DNA from: an uncultured Muribaculaceae bacterium
Lineage (GTDB): Bacteria; Bacteroidota; Bacteroidia; Bacteroidales; Muribaculaceae
Direction of reading: 5' to 3'
DNA length: 64,000 nucleotides
Assembly (NCBI GenBank): GCA_910578805.1
Contig: CAJTRS010000005.1
Location: 1-64,000 of the forward strand
A model generated the notes under the pieces. It saw only the letters and a program-made list of their open reading frames with translations, was not told where the DNA came from and did not search any database. A program made the translations under genes and the position numbers. Of the stretch, positions 15,760-24,719 are shown in pieces; within the stretch, counting starts at the first letter, position 1, and every line of letters begins with the position of its first letter.

Positions 15760-17109
15760 TCACACGAACGACAGCTCATTGCCCGGCCTCACATCACTGT
15801 CACCGGCCTGGCGCGGCATCTGTGTGAGTCCTTTCTTGATATTGTCCACCACGCGCTTGTCGCGATTGTAGGTGGGGTTCTTCTCAAGTATCTCCATTAT
15901 TACATCATCGTCCATTTGATCCGGAGTAAGCACCACGAAACTTGTGCCGAAATCATTGATTTGCGATCCGTATTCATTGATCAGAGTATCGTTGGCGCGC
16001 GTAGTCGCCGCAGGTGTCTCGGCAGGCTCTTTGCGGCTCACACTTTTTGAGGTCAGTTCCTCCTCCTCTTCACGTATGGTCACATCGAATCCGGCCGCGA
16101 GTATCGTGATCTTCACCTTGTCGCCAAGCGAGTTGTCCACAGTCACACCCCATATCACATCAACATCGGAATCAATCGATGATGTAAAGTTGCGCAACTC
16201 CGAAATCTCGCTCATTGCCATCGCTCCCGATTTGTCTGTGCGTTTCTCCTCCTCGGCCTTCTCGTTACGGGCCATGTAGAGATTTATGAGCAATTTTTTC
16301 GAACCGTAGATATCACGGTTGCGAAGCAGAGGTGAGTTAAGGGCATTGTCAATAGCTTTGGTTACGCGGTTCTCTCCTTCGCCGTAACCGGTCGATATTA
16401 TAGCCGTACCGCCATTGCGCAGTGTGGTATCCACATCATTGAAGTCAAGGTTGATGTAACCGTCGATGGTTATTATCTCCGATATTGAGCGTGCCGCCGT
16501 GGTGAGTGTGTCGTCGGCTTTTCCAAATGCATTGAAGAAATCCAGGTCGGGATATATCTCGGCCAGACGCTCATTATTAATTATCAACAGGGCATCGACA
16601 TACTGCGAAAGTTTCTCGGCACCATCGAGCGCTTTCAGAATCTTGCGCTTACCTTCGAAAATAAACGGTATGGTCACTATACCGATGGTAAGCAGACCGC
16701 GCTCCTTGGCCACGCGGGCCACCACGGGTGCGGCTCCTGTGCCGGTACCGCCACCGAGACCGGCCGTTATAAACACCATGCGGGTCCGCTTGCCGAATAT
16801 GGATTTTATCTTGTCTATATCGTCCTCGGCAGCCTGACGTGCCACTTCCGGATCATTGCCGGCTCCGTGACCGTCACCTATCACCACCTTGTAAGGTATA
16901 GGCAGGCTATTAAGAGCAGGTTCATCTGTGTTGCAAGCCACGAAAGTGACCTGCTCCACATTCTGCTTATACATGTGGGTAACGGCATTACCACCGCCAC
17001 CACCCACGCCTATCACCATTATGTCATTGTTATCGACCGGGATAAGGGGTTCTTTATATGATATGTCCTCTATGTTGAGGCCGGCATCGCTGTCAATGTA
17101 GTTGTCCAT
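15760..17109 (-). CDS. ftsZ: cell division protein FtsZ
   Basis: This 449-residue tubulin-like GTPase forms the Z ring. The tubulin signature GGGTGTGAAPVV is near residues 119-130; the T1 loop VGGGGGNAVTHM (about 35-46) and the T7 loop NLDFNDVDTTLRNGGTA are intact. After the GTPase core (to about 340) there is a variable linker, and the C-terminus continues past the NPTYNRDKRVVDNIKKG segment with about 25 further residues. It is the last gene of the division and cell wall cluster, 38 bases after ftsA, as in other Bacteroidetes. Confidence 0.98.
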   Translation of the reverse strand: MDNYIDSDAGLNIEDISYKEPLIPVDNNDIMVIGVGGGGGNAVTHMYKQNVEQVTFVACNTDEPALNSLPIPYKVVIGDGHGAGNDPEVARQAAEDDIDKIKSIFGKRTRMVFITAGLGGGTGTGAAPVVARVAKERGLLTIGIVTIPFIFEGKRKILKALDGAEKLSQYVDALLIINNERLAEIYPDLDFFNAFGKADDTLTTAARSISEIITIDGYINLDFNDVDTTLRNGGTAIISTGYGEGENRVTKAIDNALNSPLLRNRDIYGSKKLLINLYMARNEKAEEEKRTDKSGAMAMSEISELRNFTSSIDSDVDVIWGVTVDNSLGDKVKITILAAGFDVTIREEEEELTSKSVSRKEPAETPAATTRANDTLINEYGSQINDFGTSFVVLTPDQMDDDVIMEILEKNPTYNRDKRVVDNIKKGLTQMPRQAGDSDVRPGNELSFV

Positions 17110-17147
17110 CGGAGTATAAATATTGAGTAGTGGAAAATGGTTCTTTA

Positions 17148-18488
17148 TCAGTCATCTTTAAAATCATCGTCGTCATCATCAGTCTCGGTCATGAGATTGG
17201 CAACTTTGCCTTTTAGGCGGTTAAGAAACGATTTGCGATGGTGTGAGGGCGCTGCCTCGGGTTCGGGCTCCCGCACCGGCTCAGGTTCAGGCTCTACCAC
17301 CACCGGCTGGGGCTGGGGTTGAGGCTTAGGCGGCTCCACAACAGGAGTGACAAGACACTCTTCGGCGCCACGCATGGCGGCCATATAAAGCACCGACAGC
17401 ACATCAGCGGCATCGGAAGGCGATATCCGCGCGTCGGCGATATGCAGACGCGTGTTTGCCGCCACACTACCCACACGCACTTTAAGCGTGGTCGTAGAGG
17501 CCAGACGTTCGTTGAATCCGCCAAGCAATGCCCCTCGTCCCACGATCACTATGCCTGCGGCAAGATCGGAGGCCGTGAGTCCGGCATATTTGATCTGACT
17601 TTTAATATTGGCTATAATCTCTCCGGCACGGTGACTCACATAATTGTTCACGGCCGAATAATCGGTATTGCCTATGCCGCCCTGCACTGCAGTGCTGCCT
17701 GAGGCGTTTCCGCCCATTCGTTTCTGCATTTCAGCCTGTTCCTCAAGAAAATTAAGCCGGGTGATATCGCGCGTGATATTGCGCGAGCCCATGGGCAGAG
17801 TGGCCAGATATTGTAGTTTGCCATGACGGTATATCGACACGGTGGTAGTCTCCGCACCAAAGTCCACAAGCATACAGCCGAGACGCTTCTCCTCATAGTT
17901 TAACACCAATTCTCCGAGAGCGAGTTGGCGAATCTCGTAACCGCCCACACGCAACTTGAGTTTGTCGGCAAACAGAATATCGAGATTACGTTTGGTGGCC
18001 TGACGACAAGTAATCAGGTTGGCCGACATTTTCACTTCATGCCCCACGGTACCGCGCGGTTGTTCCACGATCACCTTGTTGACCATATATTCGCGGGGTA
18101 CAACAGCCAGCAGATCGCGGTCGGGATAAGGCGACACCGACATCTCTCGGAACATAGCCGACAGAATATCATCGGTGATCTCCATATCCTCGCTCATGCG
18201 GCGCTCCACATCGCGGGGCACCGAGCATAGCGACCGTCCGCCTATCGACACATACACCGTGGAAACCTTGCGGGGCGACACTCGGTTTTCGATCTTGCGT
18301 ATGATTCGGTTGACCAACTTGGATAGTTCTTCCACATTGCTTACCGCTCCGTAGCGTACCCAGTCAAGCAACGGTTCCTCCTCCACGGCATGTACAGTGA
18401 CAACGCCCGATAACGGATTGAACGAACCTATGGCTCCTTTCACCTTGGAACTGCCAATCTCTATGGCTATGATGTTTTTGTCGTCCAT
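17148..18488 (-). CDS. ftsA: cell division protein FtsA
   Basis: The 446-residue actin-like protein tethers FtsZ to the membrane and recruits later divisome proteins. IIAIEIGSSKVKGAIG at the N-terminus is the phosphate 1 loop, GCMLVDFGAETTTVSIY the phosphate 2 region, and GIVIVGRGALLGGFNERL the adenosine motif. After the ATPase core comes a Pro-rich linker (KPQPQPQP...) and a basic stretch followed by an acidic end (TETDDDDDDFKDD). The membrane-targeting helix is probably RKSFLNRLKGKVANLM just before that acidic tail. Gap to ftsZ is 38 bases. Confidence 0.96.
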   Translation of the reverse strand: MDDKNIIAIEIGSSKVKGAIGSFNPLSGVVTVHAVEEEPLLDWVRYGAVSNVEELSKLVNRIIRKIENRVSPRKVSTVYVSIGGRSLCSVPRDVERRMSEDMEITDDILSAMFREMSVSPYPDRDLLAVVPREYMVNKVIVEQPRGTVGHEVKMSANLITCRQATKRNLDILFADKLKLRVGGYEIRQLALGELVLNYEEKRLGCMLVDFGAETTTVSIYRHGKLQYLATLPMGSRNITRDITRLNFLEEQAEMQKRMGGNASGSTAVQGGIGNTDYSAVNNYVSHRAGEIIANIKSQIKYAGLTASDLAAGIVIVGRGALLGGFNERLASTTTLKVRVGSVAANTRLHIADARISPSDAADVLSVLYMAAMRGAEECLVTPVVEPPKPQPQPQPVVVEPEPEPVREPEPEAAPSHHRKSFLNRLKGKVANLMTETDDDDDDFKDD

Positions 18489-18517
18489 GATTATATTTTA
18501 CTTTTTATTTGTTTTTT

Positions 18518-19459
18518 TCAGATTGAGTGACTTTTGTCCGGACGTTTGAGAGTCCCGGCTCCGGGCACCGGTTTGTCCGACTTTGCCGGACGGTCAGGCA
18601 ATGCCTGTCCGGGAGCTATGCCGGGGCCTGCACTCATGGTCTCGGGATCATCAATATCCACAGGCATATTATACTCCACAGCCGGAGGCTCTGGCAGTTT
18701 CTTTACACGACGGGTACTCACCACCTGTCCGGCCCAACGCACCGATACCGTGTCATAATAGTCCCAGCCTTTAACGGGCATGACCTTGGTATAAAATGCC
18801 TTAAGACGCATAAATTTATCATCGAAGTTATCCGGAGTACCGAAATTAACCACATGACCATGTATAACCGGAAGCAGGATCACCTCTTGGGGTGATTGCA
18901 CCTTTACGGCATCGATAGCATGGCTCCAGAGCGAATCGGCCTCGATGTAATCCAGAAGCGGCATTATGAAACCCGTGATGGAATCTATGCCGGTAAAATT
19001 GCCGGTAACCACAGGCACATCTACATAGTAACGTGGATCGGCCACCATACGCTTGCCGCTCCGGTTAAGATAATATGAAGCTCCGAATTGGTCAAAGACC
19101 CTGATCACCGGACGCATTGGCCATACTTCTATGTGAATTTTACCGTTGGACAGCGCCGTCACATTGACATTCTCTATCTTGTCAAAACGCTGCAGGCGCT
19201 TCTCTATGCTGTCAAGGTCTATGCCGGATATTTTCATAGAGCGGGCTCTGCGCGGCAGTTCACCCAGATCCACGGCAAGTTCATGCGGCTTGACGAATTT
19301 AAGCTCGGCGGTATCATGGACCGTAATAATCACGCCACGGCACATCTCATCGGCAGCCTTACCCGATACCATTCCGAGAGATACGGCCAGATAGACAACC
19401 GCCGCACACGAAAGTATGAGGTAAACTATACGTTTCTTCTTCTGTGATAGTCGGAGCAT
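18518..19459 (-). CDS. ftsQ: cell division protein FtsQ
   Basis: The 313-residue protein has a short cytoplasmic N-terminus, one membrane helix (about residues 11-31) and a periplasmic POTRA/FtsQ-type domain (about 40-230) with KISGIDLDSIEKRLQRFDKIENVNV as its core. The C-terminal tail is Pro-rich and likely flexible. It links the early and late parts of the divisome. Position between murC and ftsA is the conserved order. Sequence conservation in FtsQ is low, so the call rests on topology plus position. Confidence 0.9.
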   Translation of the reverse strand: MLRLSQKKKRIVYLILSCAAVVYLAVSLGMVSGKAADEMCRGVIITVHDTAELKFVKPHELAVDLGELPRRARSMKISGIDLDSIEKRLQRFDKIENVNVTALSNGKIHIEVWPMRPVIRVFDQFGASYYLNRSGKRMVADPRYYVDVPVVTGNFTGIDSITGFIMPLLDYIEADSLWSHAIDAVKVQSPQEVILLPVIHGHVVNFGTPDNFDDKFMRLKAFYTKVMPVKGWDYYDTVSVRWAGQVVSTRRVKKLPEPPAVEYNMPVDIDDPETMSAGPGIAPGQALPDRPAKSDKPVPGAGTLKRPDKSHSI

Positions 19460-19478
19460 AAGTGATGCGAGGTTGTTG

Positions 19479-20858
19479 TTACTGTTTGAATAGATCAGTT
19501 ATGCCCGGCAGGCAGTCGGCTATGTCACCCGCTCCGGCCGTAAGCAGCACCTCCCATTCAATACGCTTAAGAGTATCCGCAAGTTCATTTTTGGATATCA
19601 TAACTTTTTCGGGAGCGGTGATGCTGTCAAATATTATCTTTGATGTGACTCCCTCTATAGGCAGTTCACGAGCCGGATATATGTCAAGCAGCACCACAGC
19701 GGCGGCCTCGGAAAGCGCGGCGGCAAACTGCGGCGCGAAGTCACGGGTGCGTGAATACAGATGAGGCTGGAACACCACGGTAAGTTTCCTGCCCGGGAAG
19801 AGAGCCTTGACAGAGCGTATGGAGCTGCGCAGTTCATCGGGGTGATGGGCATAATCATCGATTATGGCCCGGGAGGGTGTGCGGAGCCAGAATTCAAATC
19901 GGCGCTTGGGACCCATGAACGATTTCATAGCTCTCCTCACAGTGTCCCCGTCAAACTCGCCGGCAGCCCATACCGCAGCCATGGCGGCTATGGCGTTTTC
20001 GATATTTATCTCCACCGGCACACCGAGCGATATGTCGCACACTGTGGCATCGGGAGTCACAAGATCGAATGTTATCGTACCGTCCCCGCGGCGAATGTTA
20101 CGGGCATGGAAGTCGCCCTCGTCGCGCGAATAGGTATAAACCTTCACATCTTCGCGCGGGCGCTCGCGCAGCTTCAGGCCAGTATGCTTTATCAGAGTAC
20201 CGCCTGAAATGATCAGTTCGGTAAATCGGGCGAAACTTTCAAGATAGGCCTCCTCGGTGCCGTATATGTCCAGATGGTCAGGGTCTGTAGATGTGATTAC
20301 AGCCACCGAAGGGTGCAGATGATGGAACGAGCGGTCATACTCATCGGCTTCAACCACCGAATAGCGCGATGCATCGTCAAGCAGAAAGTTTGTACCGTAA
20401 TTCCGCAGCACACCGCCGAGAAATGCATTGCAACCGGCGGGCGACGAGTGCATTATATGCGCGGCCATAGATGATGTGGTGGTTTTGCCGTGAGTGCCTG
20501 CAAAACACAGTGCCTTGCTGCCAAGAGTCACAAGACCGAGCACTGCAGCCCGCTTCACCACTTCGAAACCTCCGTCGCGGAAATAACGGAGACCCGGGTG
20601 CGAATCAGGAACCGCAGGAGTATATACCACGAGCGTAGTGGCCGGATCACGAAACTCTTCCGGAATATCAGCCACGGCATCGGAATAACAGATGTCGATG
20701 CCTTCGCTTCGTAAAGCCTCAGTCAGAGCTGTGGGTGTACGGTCATATCCGCCCACATGATACCCGTGGGCATGGAAATAACGTTCGAGCGCGGCCATGC
20801 CTATGCCCCCCGCTCCCACAAAGTATATATTTTTCTTATCTATCGACTTCTCATTCAT
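19479..20858 (-). CDS. murC: UDP-N-acetylmuramate--L-alanine ligase
   Basis: The 459-residue Mur ligase adds L-alanine to UDP-MurNAc in the cytoplasm. The N-terminal Rossmann motif VGAGGIGMAAL, the P-loop AGTHGKTTTSSM and the central STDPDHLDIYG region are present; the C-terminal domain has IIDDYAHHPDE, typical of MurC. Length is normal. It overlaps nothing: 5 bases separate it from the murG stop upstream and 19 from ftsQ downstream. Confidence 0.97.
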   Translation of the reverse strand: MNEKSIDKKNIYFVGAGGIGMAALERYFHAHGYHVGGYDRTPTALTEALRSEGIDICYSDAVADIPEEFRDPATTLVVYTPAVPDSHPGLRYFRDGGFEVVKRAAVLGLVTLGSKALCFAGTHGKTTTSSMAAHIMHSSPAGCNAFLGGVLRNYGTNFLLDDASRYSVVEADEYDRSFHHLHPSVAVITSTDPDHLDIYGTEEAYLESFARFTELIISGGTLIKHTGLKLRERPREDVKVYTYSRDEGDFHARNIRRGDGTITFDLVTPDATVCDISLGVPVEINIENAIAAMAAVWAAGEFDGDTVRRAMKSFMGPKRRFEFWLRTPSRAIIDDYAHHPDELRSSIRSVKALFPGRKLTVVFQPHLYSRTRDFAPQFAAALSEAAAVVLLDIYPARELPIEGVTSKIIFDSITAPEKVMISKNELADTLKRIEWEVLLTAGAGDIADCLPGITDLFKQ

Positions 20859-20863
20859 AGCCT

Positions 20864-21997
20864 TTATTTTTCAGGTTGCAGCAATCCGTATATTATGGAA
20901 GCTATCTTTTCATCACTGTCAGTCATTGCCATTGACTTTATATTGGCGGCCAGAGCCTCACACCGACCGGCATCGGACAGCAACGACAGCACCGTTTCAC
21001 CGAGCGATGCCACTGCTTCGCTGTCAAGCACCATCACGGCAGCATCGGCGTCAACAAGAGCCTGCGCGTTTTTACGCTGGTGGTCCTCAGCCACATTGGG
21101 CGACGGCACAAGTATGGCCGGACGCCCTGTGATCTGCAATTCGGATATCGTACCGGCTCCGGCTCTCGCCACTACTATGTCGGCGGCTCGGTAGGCTACG
21201 GCCATATCCGATATGAATGCGCTTATCTTTATTCCGCTACGGCCGGAGGCCATACCGGAGTAACTGTCAATGTAGAGTTTGCCGGTCTGCCACATTATCT
21301 GTGCGCCGGCCGAGAGTATATCGGAGGCTGCTGCTGCCATGCTCTCATTGATGGTGCGGGCACCGAGACTTCCTCCCACCACAAGCACCAGAGGCTTGTC
21401 AGGATCGAAACCGAGCGCCGCCTTGGCTTCACGCCCCGATATTTCCGAACGGGATATGTCAGCTCTCACCGGATTGCCGGTTTTGACAATATTCTCTTGT
21501 GGGAAAAACCGCTCCATACCGTCGTAGGCCACACATATTTTCCTCGCTTTTCTTGCAAGCAACTTGTTGGTTACACCGGCATAGGAATTCTGTTCCTGGA
21601 TAAGGGTCGGCACTCCACGGCGCTGCGCCGCTTTCAGCACAGGGCCGCTCGCATAGCCTCCGACCCCGATGGCTATATCGGGATTGAAATCTTTTACCAC
21701 ACGGCGCGCGCGGTACATGCTGCGGAGCAATTTTACAAGCACACTGAAATTGCGCCACAACCTCTTGCGATCAAATCCGGCGACAGGAAGCCCCACTATA
21801 TCATATCCGGCAGCCGGAACACGCTCCATCTCCATACGTCCGAGCGCACCGACAAACATGATCTCGTTGCGCTCGTCGCGACGGCGCAGGGCGTTGGCTA
21901 TGGCCAGCGCCGGAAATATGTGTCCTCCCGTACCGCCTCCGCTTACCAGCACCCGCAGCGGTTTTGACTTGGTTGTATTATAGTCCGTCATCTGCAT
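20864..21997 (-). CDS. murG: lipid II synthase (UDP-GlcNAc transferase)
   Basis: The 377-residue GT-B glycosyltransferase adds GlcNAc to lipid I on the inner face of the membrane. GGGTGGHIFPALAIANAL at the N-terminus is the first G-loop; GVGGYASGPVLKAAQ, VVGGSLGARTINESM and the donor-site segment ARAGAGTISELQITGRPAIL are family hallmarks. The ATG at 21997 is two codons before another at 21991; either is possible. Confidence 0.97.
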   Translation of the reverse strand: MQMTDYNTTKSKPLRVLVSGGGTGGHIFPALAIANALRRRDERNEIMFVGALGRMEMERVPAAGYDIVGLPVAGFDRKRLWRNFSVLVKLLRSMYRARRVVKDFNPDIAIGVGGYASGPVLKAAQRRGVPTLIQEQNSYAGVTNKLLARKARKICVAYDGMERFFPQENIVKTGNPVRADISRSEISGREAKAALGFDPDKPLVLVVGGSLGARTINESMAAAASDILSAGAQIMWQTGKLYIDSYSGMASGRSGIKISAFISDMAVAYRAADIVVARAGAGTISELQITGRPAILVPSPNVAEDHQRKNAQALVDADAAVMVLDSEAVASLGETVLSLLSDAGRCEALAANIKSMAMTDSDEKIASIIYGLLQPEK

Positions 21998-22005
21998 ATC
22001 TTACG

Positions 22006-23316
22006 TTATAACTGTGTGGGATTTTCGGCTCTCACGCTTTCGGGCAGAGCCTCTATTTCATTCTTTATATCTGTCTTGTCACCCTTGGTCCTTACAGCAA
22101 ACCGGCTCACACTCAGCATAACGCCGAATGCTATGGAAGTGATGAGCACCGAAGTGCCACCCTTGGATATGAGCGGAAGCGGCTGGCCTGATACCGGGAT
22201 AACACCGGTGACAATACATATATGGAACAGCGCCTGAAACACTATGGTCAGAGCCATGCCTATGACAAGCAACGCAGGAAACGCCCTGGAACAACGAGAG
22301 GCTATGGAACTCGCCCTCGCGAGCAGCCACAGGTAAAGAACCAGAACAAATATGCCGCCCATCAGACCCATCTCTTCCACTATTATGGCATAAATATAGT
22401 CGGTATGCGCCAGCGGCAACCGCGCGGTCTCACGGGAATTGCCCGGACCTACGCCGAACACACCGCCGTTTGCCTGAGCCATATAGCCCAACATCTCCTG
22501 CCTGTTTTCGCTCGTGAGCGGCTCTTCGTATTTGGGTCCGTCGCCGAAATATGAGTCCAGACGATCCGACCACACTCCGGTGCGGTCCTTTTTGCCAGAA
22601 ACCTGTTCGGTATTTTCAGTTTTATAACTGTTGCGAATATGTGTATAACCGAGATAACCGAGGAAGCACAACACATATACCAGCATGACCACAGCTATCT
22701 TTCTTATCTCTATGCCGCCTATCAGCATCATCGACACGCTTATACTCATCAACAGCAATGTATTGGTGAGTCCTTGCGGGGCAAGCATGGCACAGAAAAC
22801 CAAAATAAGAGCCGCCGACAAGAACACTCCGGTGTTCTCCACACCGCCACCTTTTTTCTGGAATTTGGCAGTAAACAGCGCCACCATCATTGCCGCCGAC
22901 AGTTTGAGGAACTCCGATGGCTGCAAAGTGAATATTTTGAGATCGATGGCGCGGGTCGCGGAATTGACCTCCTTGCCGGCAAAAATGGTAATGAGCATCA
23001 GCACCACCGATAATCCGGCGAATGCGGGAGCATATTTCAGAATCACCCTATAGTGTGTGCGTTGCAGAATCCAGATTATGCCCAGACCCGCAAGCAGGAT
23101 CAAAGCATTGATCAATATGGGATTATAAACGCTTATGGTCGTAGTGCGCACCAATCGCGACGACGCACTGTAAAGCTCCACTATGCCCATGAACACCAGC
23201 AGTATGTATATGCCCCACAGATGCCTGTCGCCTTTAGCCACAGGCGAGGGATATACTACTGCTTTGTTCCGTAATCCTCCGGTATTCACACTCGATGTTG
23301 ACACTGATGATTCCAC
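22006..23316 (-). CDS. ftsW: lipid II polymerase / flippase-family protein FtsW
   Basis: The SEDS-family protein has about ten membrane helices and is the septal glycan polymerase that works with FtsI. Signature parts are TLQPSEFLKLSAAMMVALF (the PSE motif), AQANGGVFGVGPGNS, the catalytic-loop region HTDYIYAIIVEEMGL and ISKGGTSVLITSIAFGVML near the end. The only upstream start before residue 43 is a GTG at 23316, with an in-frame stop just before it, so 436 residues with a GTG start is the best reading. The cytoplasmic N-terminus of about 30 residues is Ser/Thr-rich. Confidence 0.95.
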   Translation of the reverse strand: MESSVSTSSVNTGGLRNKAVVYPSPVAKGDRHLWGIYILLVFMGIVELYSASSRLVRTTTISVYNPILINALILLAGLGIIWILQRTHYRVILKYAPAFAGLSVVLMLITIFAGKEVNSATRAIDLKIFTLQPSEFLKLSAAMMVALFTAKFQKKGGGVENTGVFLSAALILVFCAMLAPQGLTNTLLLMSISVSMMLIGGIEIRKIAVVMLVYVLCFLGYLGYTHIRNSYKTENTEQVSGKKDRTGVWSDRLDSYFGDGPKYEEPLTSENRQEMLGYMAQANGGVFGVGPGNSRETARLPLAHTDYIYAIIVEEMGLMGGIFVLVLYLWLLARASSIASRCSRAFPALLVIGMALTIVFQALFHICIVTGVIPVSGQPLPLISKGGTSVLITSIAFGVMLSVSRFAVRTKGDKTDIKNEIEALPESVRAENPTQL

Positions 23317-23344
23317 AGCAATAACTCTATGACTTATAATGATT

Positions 23345-24706
23345 TTATGAACGTAAACTCTTCACGGCCTCCTTGAACATATCACCGCGGTGCTCATAGG
23401 AATTGAACAGGTCGAAACTTGCGCAGCAGGGCGAAAGAAGCACCGTATCACCGGCCTTGGCATGAGCCACACATGCTTTCACGGCTTCGTCGAGCGAATG
23501 CGTATCCACTATTTCGGGCACCTTTCCGGTAAAATAGTCAAGCAGTTTGGTATTATCCTTGCCCATGCACACAATGGTCTTTACCTTACGGCGCACAAGC
23601 GGTTCTATCTCCGAGTAGTCGTTGCCTTTGTCCTTGCCTCCGAGTATGAGCACTATGCCGGGTTCGGCAGCCGCGGGCATGCTTTCGAGAGCATACCAGC
23701 AGGAATTGACGTTGGTGGCCTTCGAATCGTTTATATAACGCACTCCGTCGATCTCAGCCACAAACTCAAGCCGGTGTTCCACACCTTCAAAATCGCTTAG
23801 AGCCTTGCGGATATCCTCCTTGCGGATATTGAGCAGGCACGCCGACAATCCGGCGGCCATGGAGTTGTACAGGTTATGAAGACCGTTGAGCGACAGTTCG
23901 GCACGCGGCATGGAGAGCGAAGTTCCCGAGGTGTCAAAAACCAAATCGTCATCGGAGTCAACGAACGCGTGCGTATCGTCATGATGCTCGCGGGCAAAGG
24001 GATACATATTGGCTTCGGTGGTTATGCGCTCCAGTTGCGACTGTATCACCGGATCATCTTGCCAGAAAATGAACGCGTCACAAGGCGTAAGGTTATTGAG
24101 TATGCGGAATTTTGCATTTACATAATTCTGCATCTTGTAATCATATCGGTCAAGGTGATCGGGAGTTATATTCAGCATCACGGCCACATTGGCCTTGAAA
24201 TCGTACATATTCTCAAGCTGAAAACTCGACAACTCTATCACATACACCTCATGCTGCTCGCGCGCCACCTGCAGCGCAAGACTCCGGCCTACATTACCGG
24301 CCAGTCCCACATTAAGTCCGGCATTCTTGAGTATATGGTATGTAAGCATGGTCGTGGTGGTCTTGCCGTTGCTGCCTGTGATACACACCATCTTGGCGTC
24401 GGTGTAACGACCGGCAAACTCGATTTCCGAGATCACGGGAATACCTTTGGCGGCTATCCGTCTCATCACATCGGCCGTAGGTGGTATGCCTGGACTTTTC
24501 ACCACCTCATCGGCGCTGAGTATAATATCCATGGTGTGGCCGCCCTGCTCCCACGAAATTCCCTCTTCATCAAGAATCCTGCCGTAGCGGTCGGCCACAT
24601 GGCCCATATCGGAGAGAAACACCTCCATGCCTTTATCCTTGGCGAGTATCGCGGCACCCACACCGCTCTCTCCGCCGCCGAGCACTATTAGTTTTTTCTT
24701 ATCCAT
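23345..24706 (-). CDS. murD: UDP-N-acetylmuramoylalanine--D-glutamate ligase
   Basis: The 453-residue Mur ligase adds D-glutamate. VLGGGESGVGAAILAKDKG is the N-terminal nucleotide-sugar fold, ITGSNGKTTTTMLTYHIL the P-loop, LNITPDHLDRYDY the Mg/ATP region, and NDSKATNVNSCWYALES the C-terminal motif. It starts 13 bases after the murE stop. In most Bacteroidetes clusters mraY sits between these two genes; there is no room for it here. Confidence 0.97.
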   Translation of the reverse strand: MDKKKLIVLGGGESGVGAAILAKDKGMEVFLSDMGHVADRYGRILDEEGISWEQGGHTMDIILSADEVVKSPGIPPTADVMRRIAAKGIPVISEIEFAGRYTDAKMVCITGSNGKTTTTMLTYHILKNAGLNVGLAGNVGRSLALQVAREQHEVYVIELSSFQLENMYDFKANVAVMLNITPDHLDRYDYKMQNYVNAKFRILNNLTPCDAFIFWQDDPVIQSQLERITTEANMYPFAREHHDDTHAFVDSDDDLVFDTSGTSLSMPRAELSLNGLHNLYNSMAAGLSACLLNIRKEDIRKALSDFEGVEHRLEFVAEIDGVRYINDSKATNVNSCWYALESMPAAAEPGIVLILGGKDKGNDYSEIEPLVRRKVKTIVCMGKDNTKLLDYFTGKVPEIVDTHSLDEAVKACVAHAKAGDTVLLSPCCASFDLFNSYEHRGDMFKEAVKSLRS

Positions 24707-24719
24707 GCGTAAATATATA

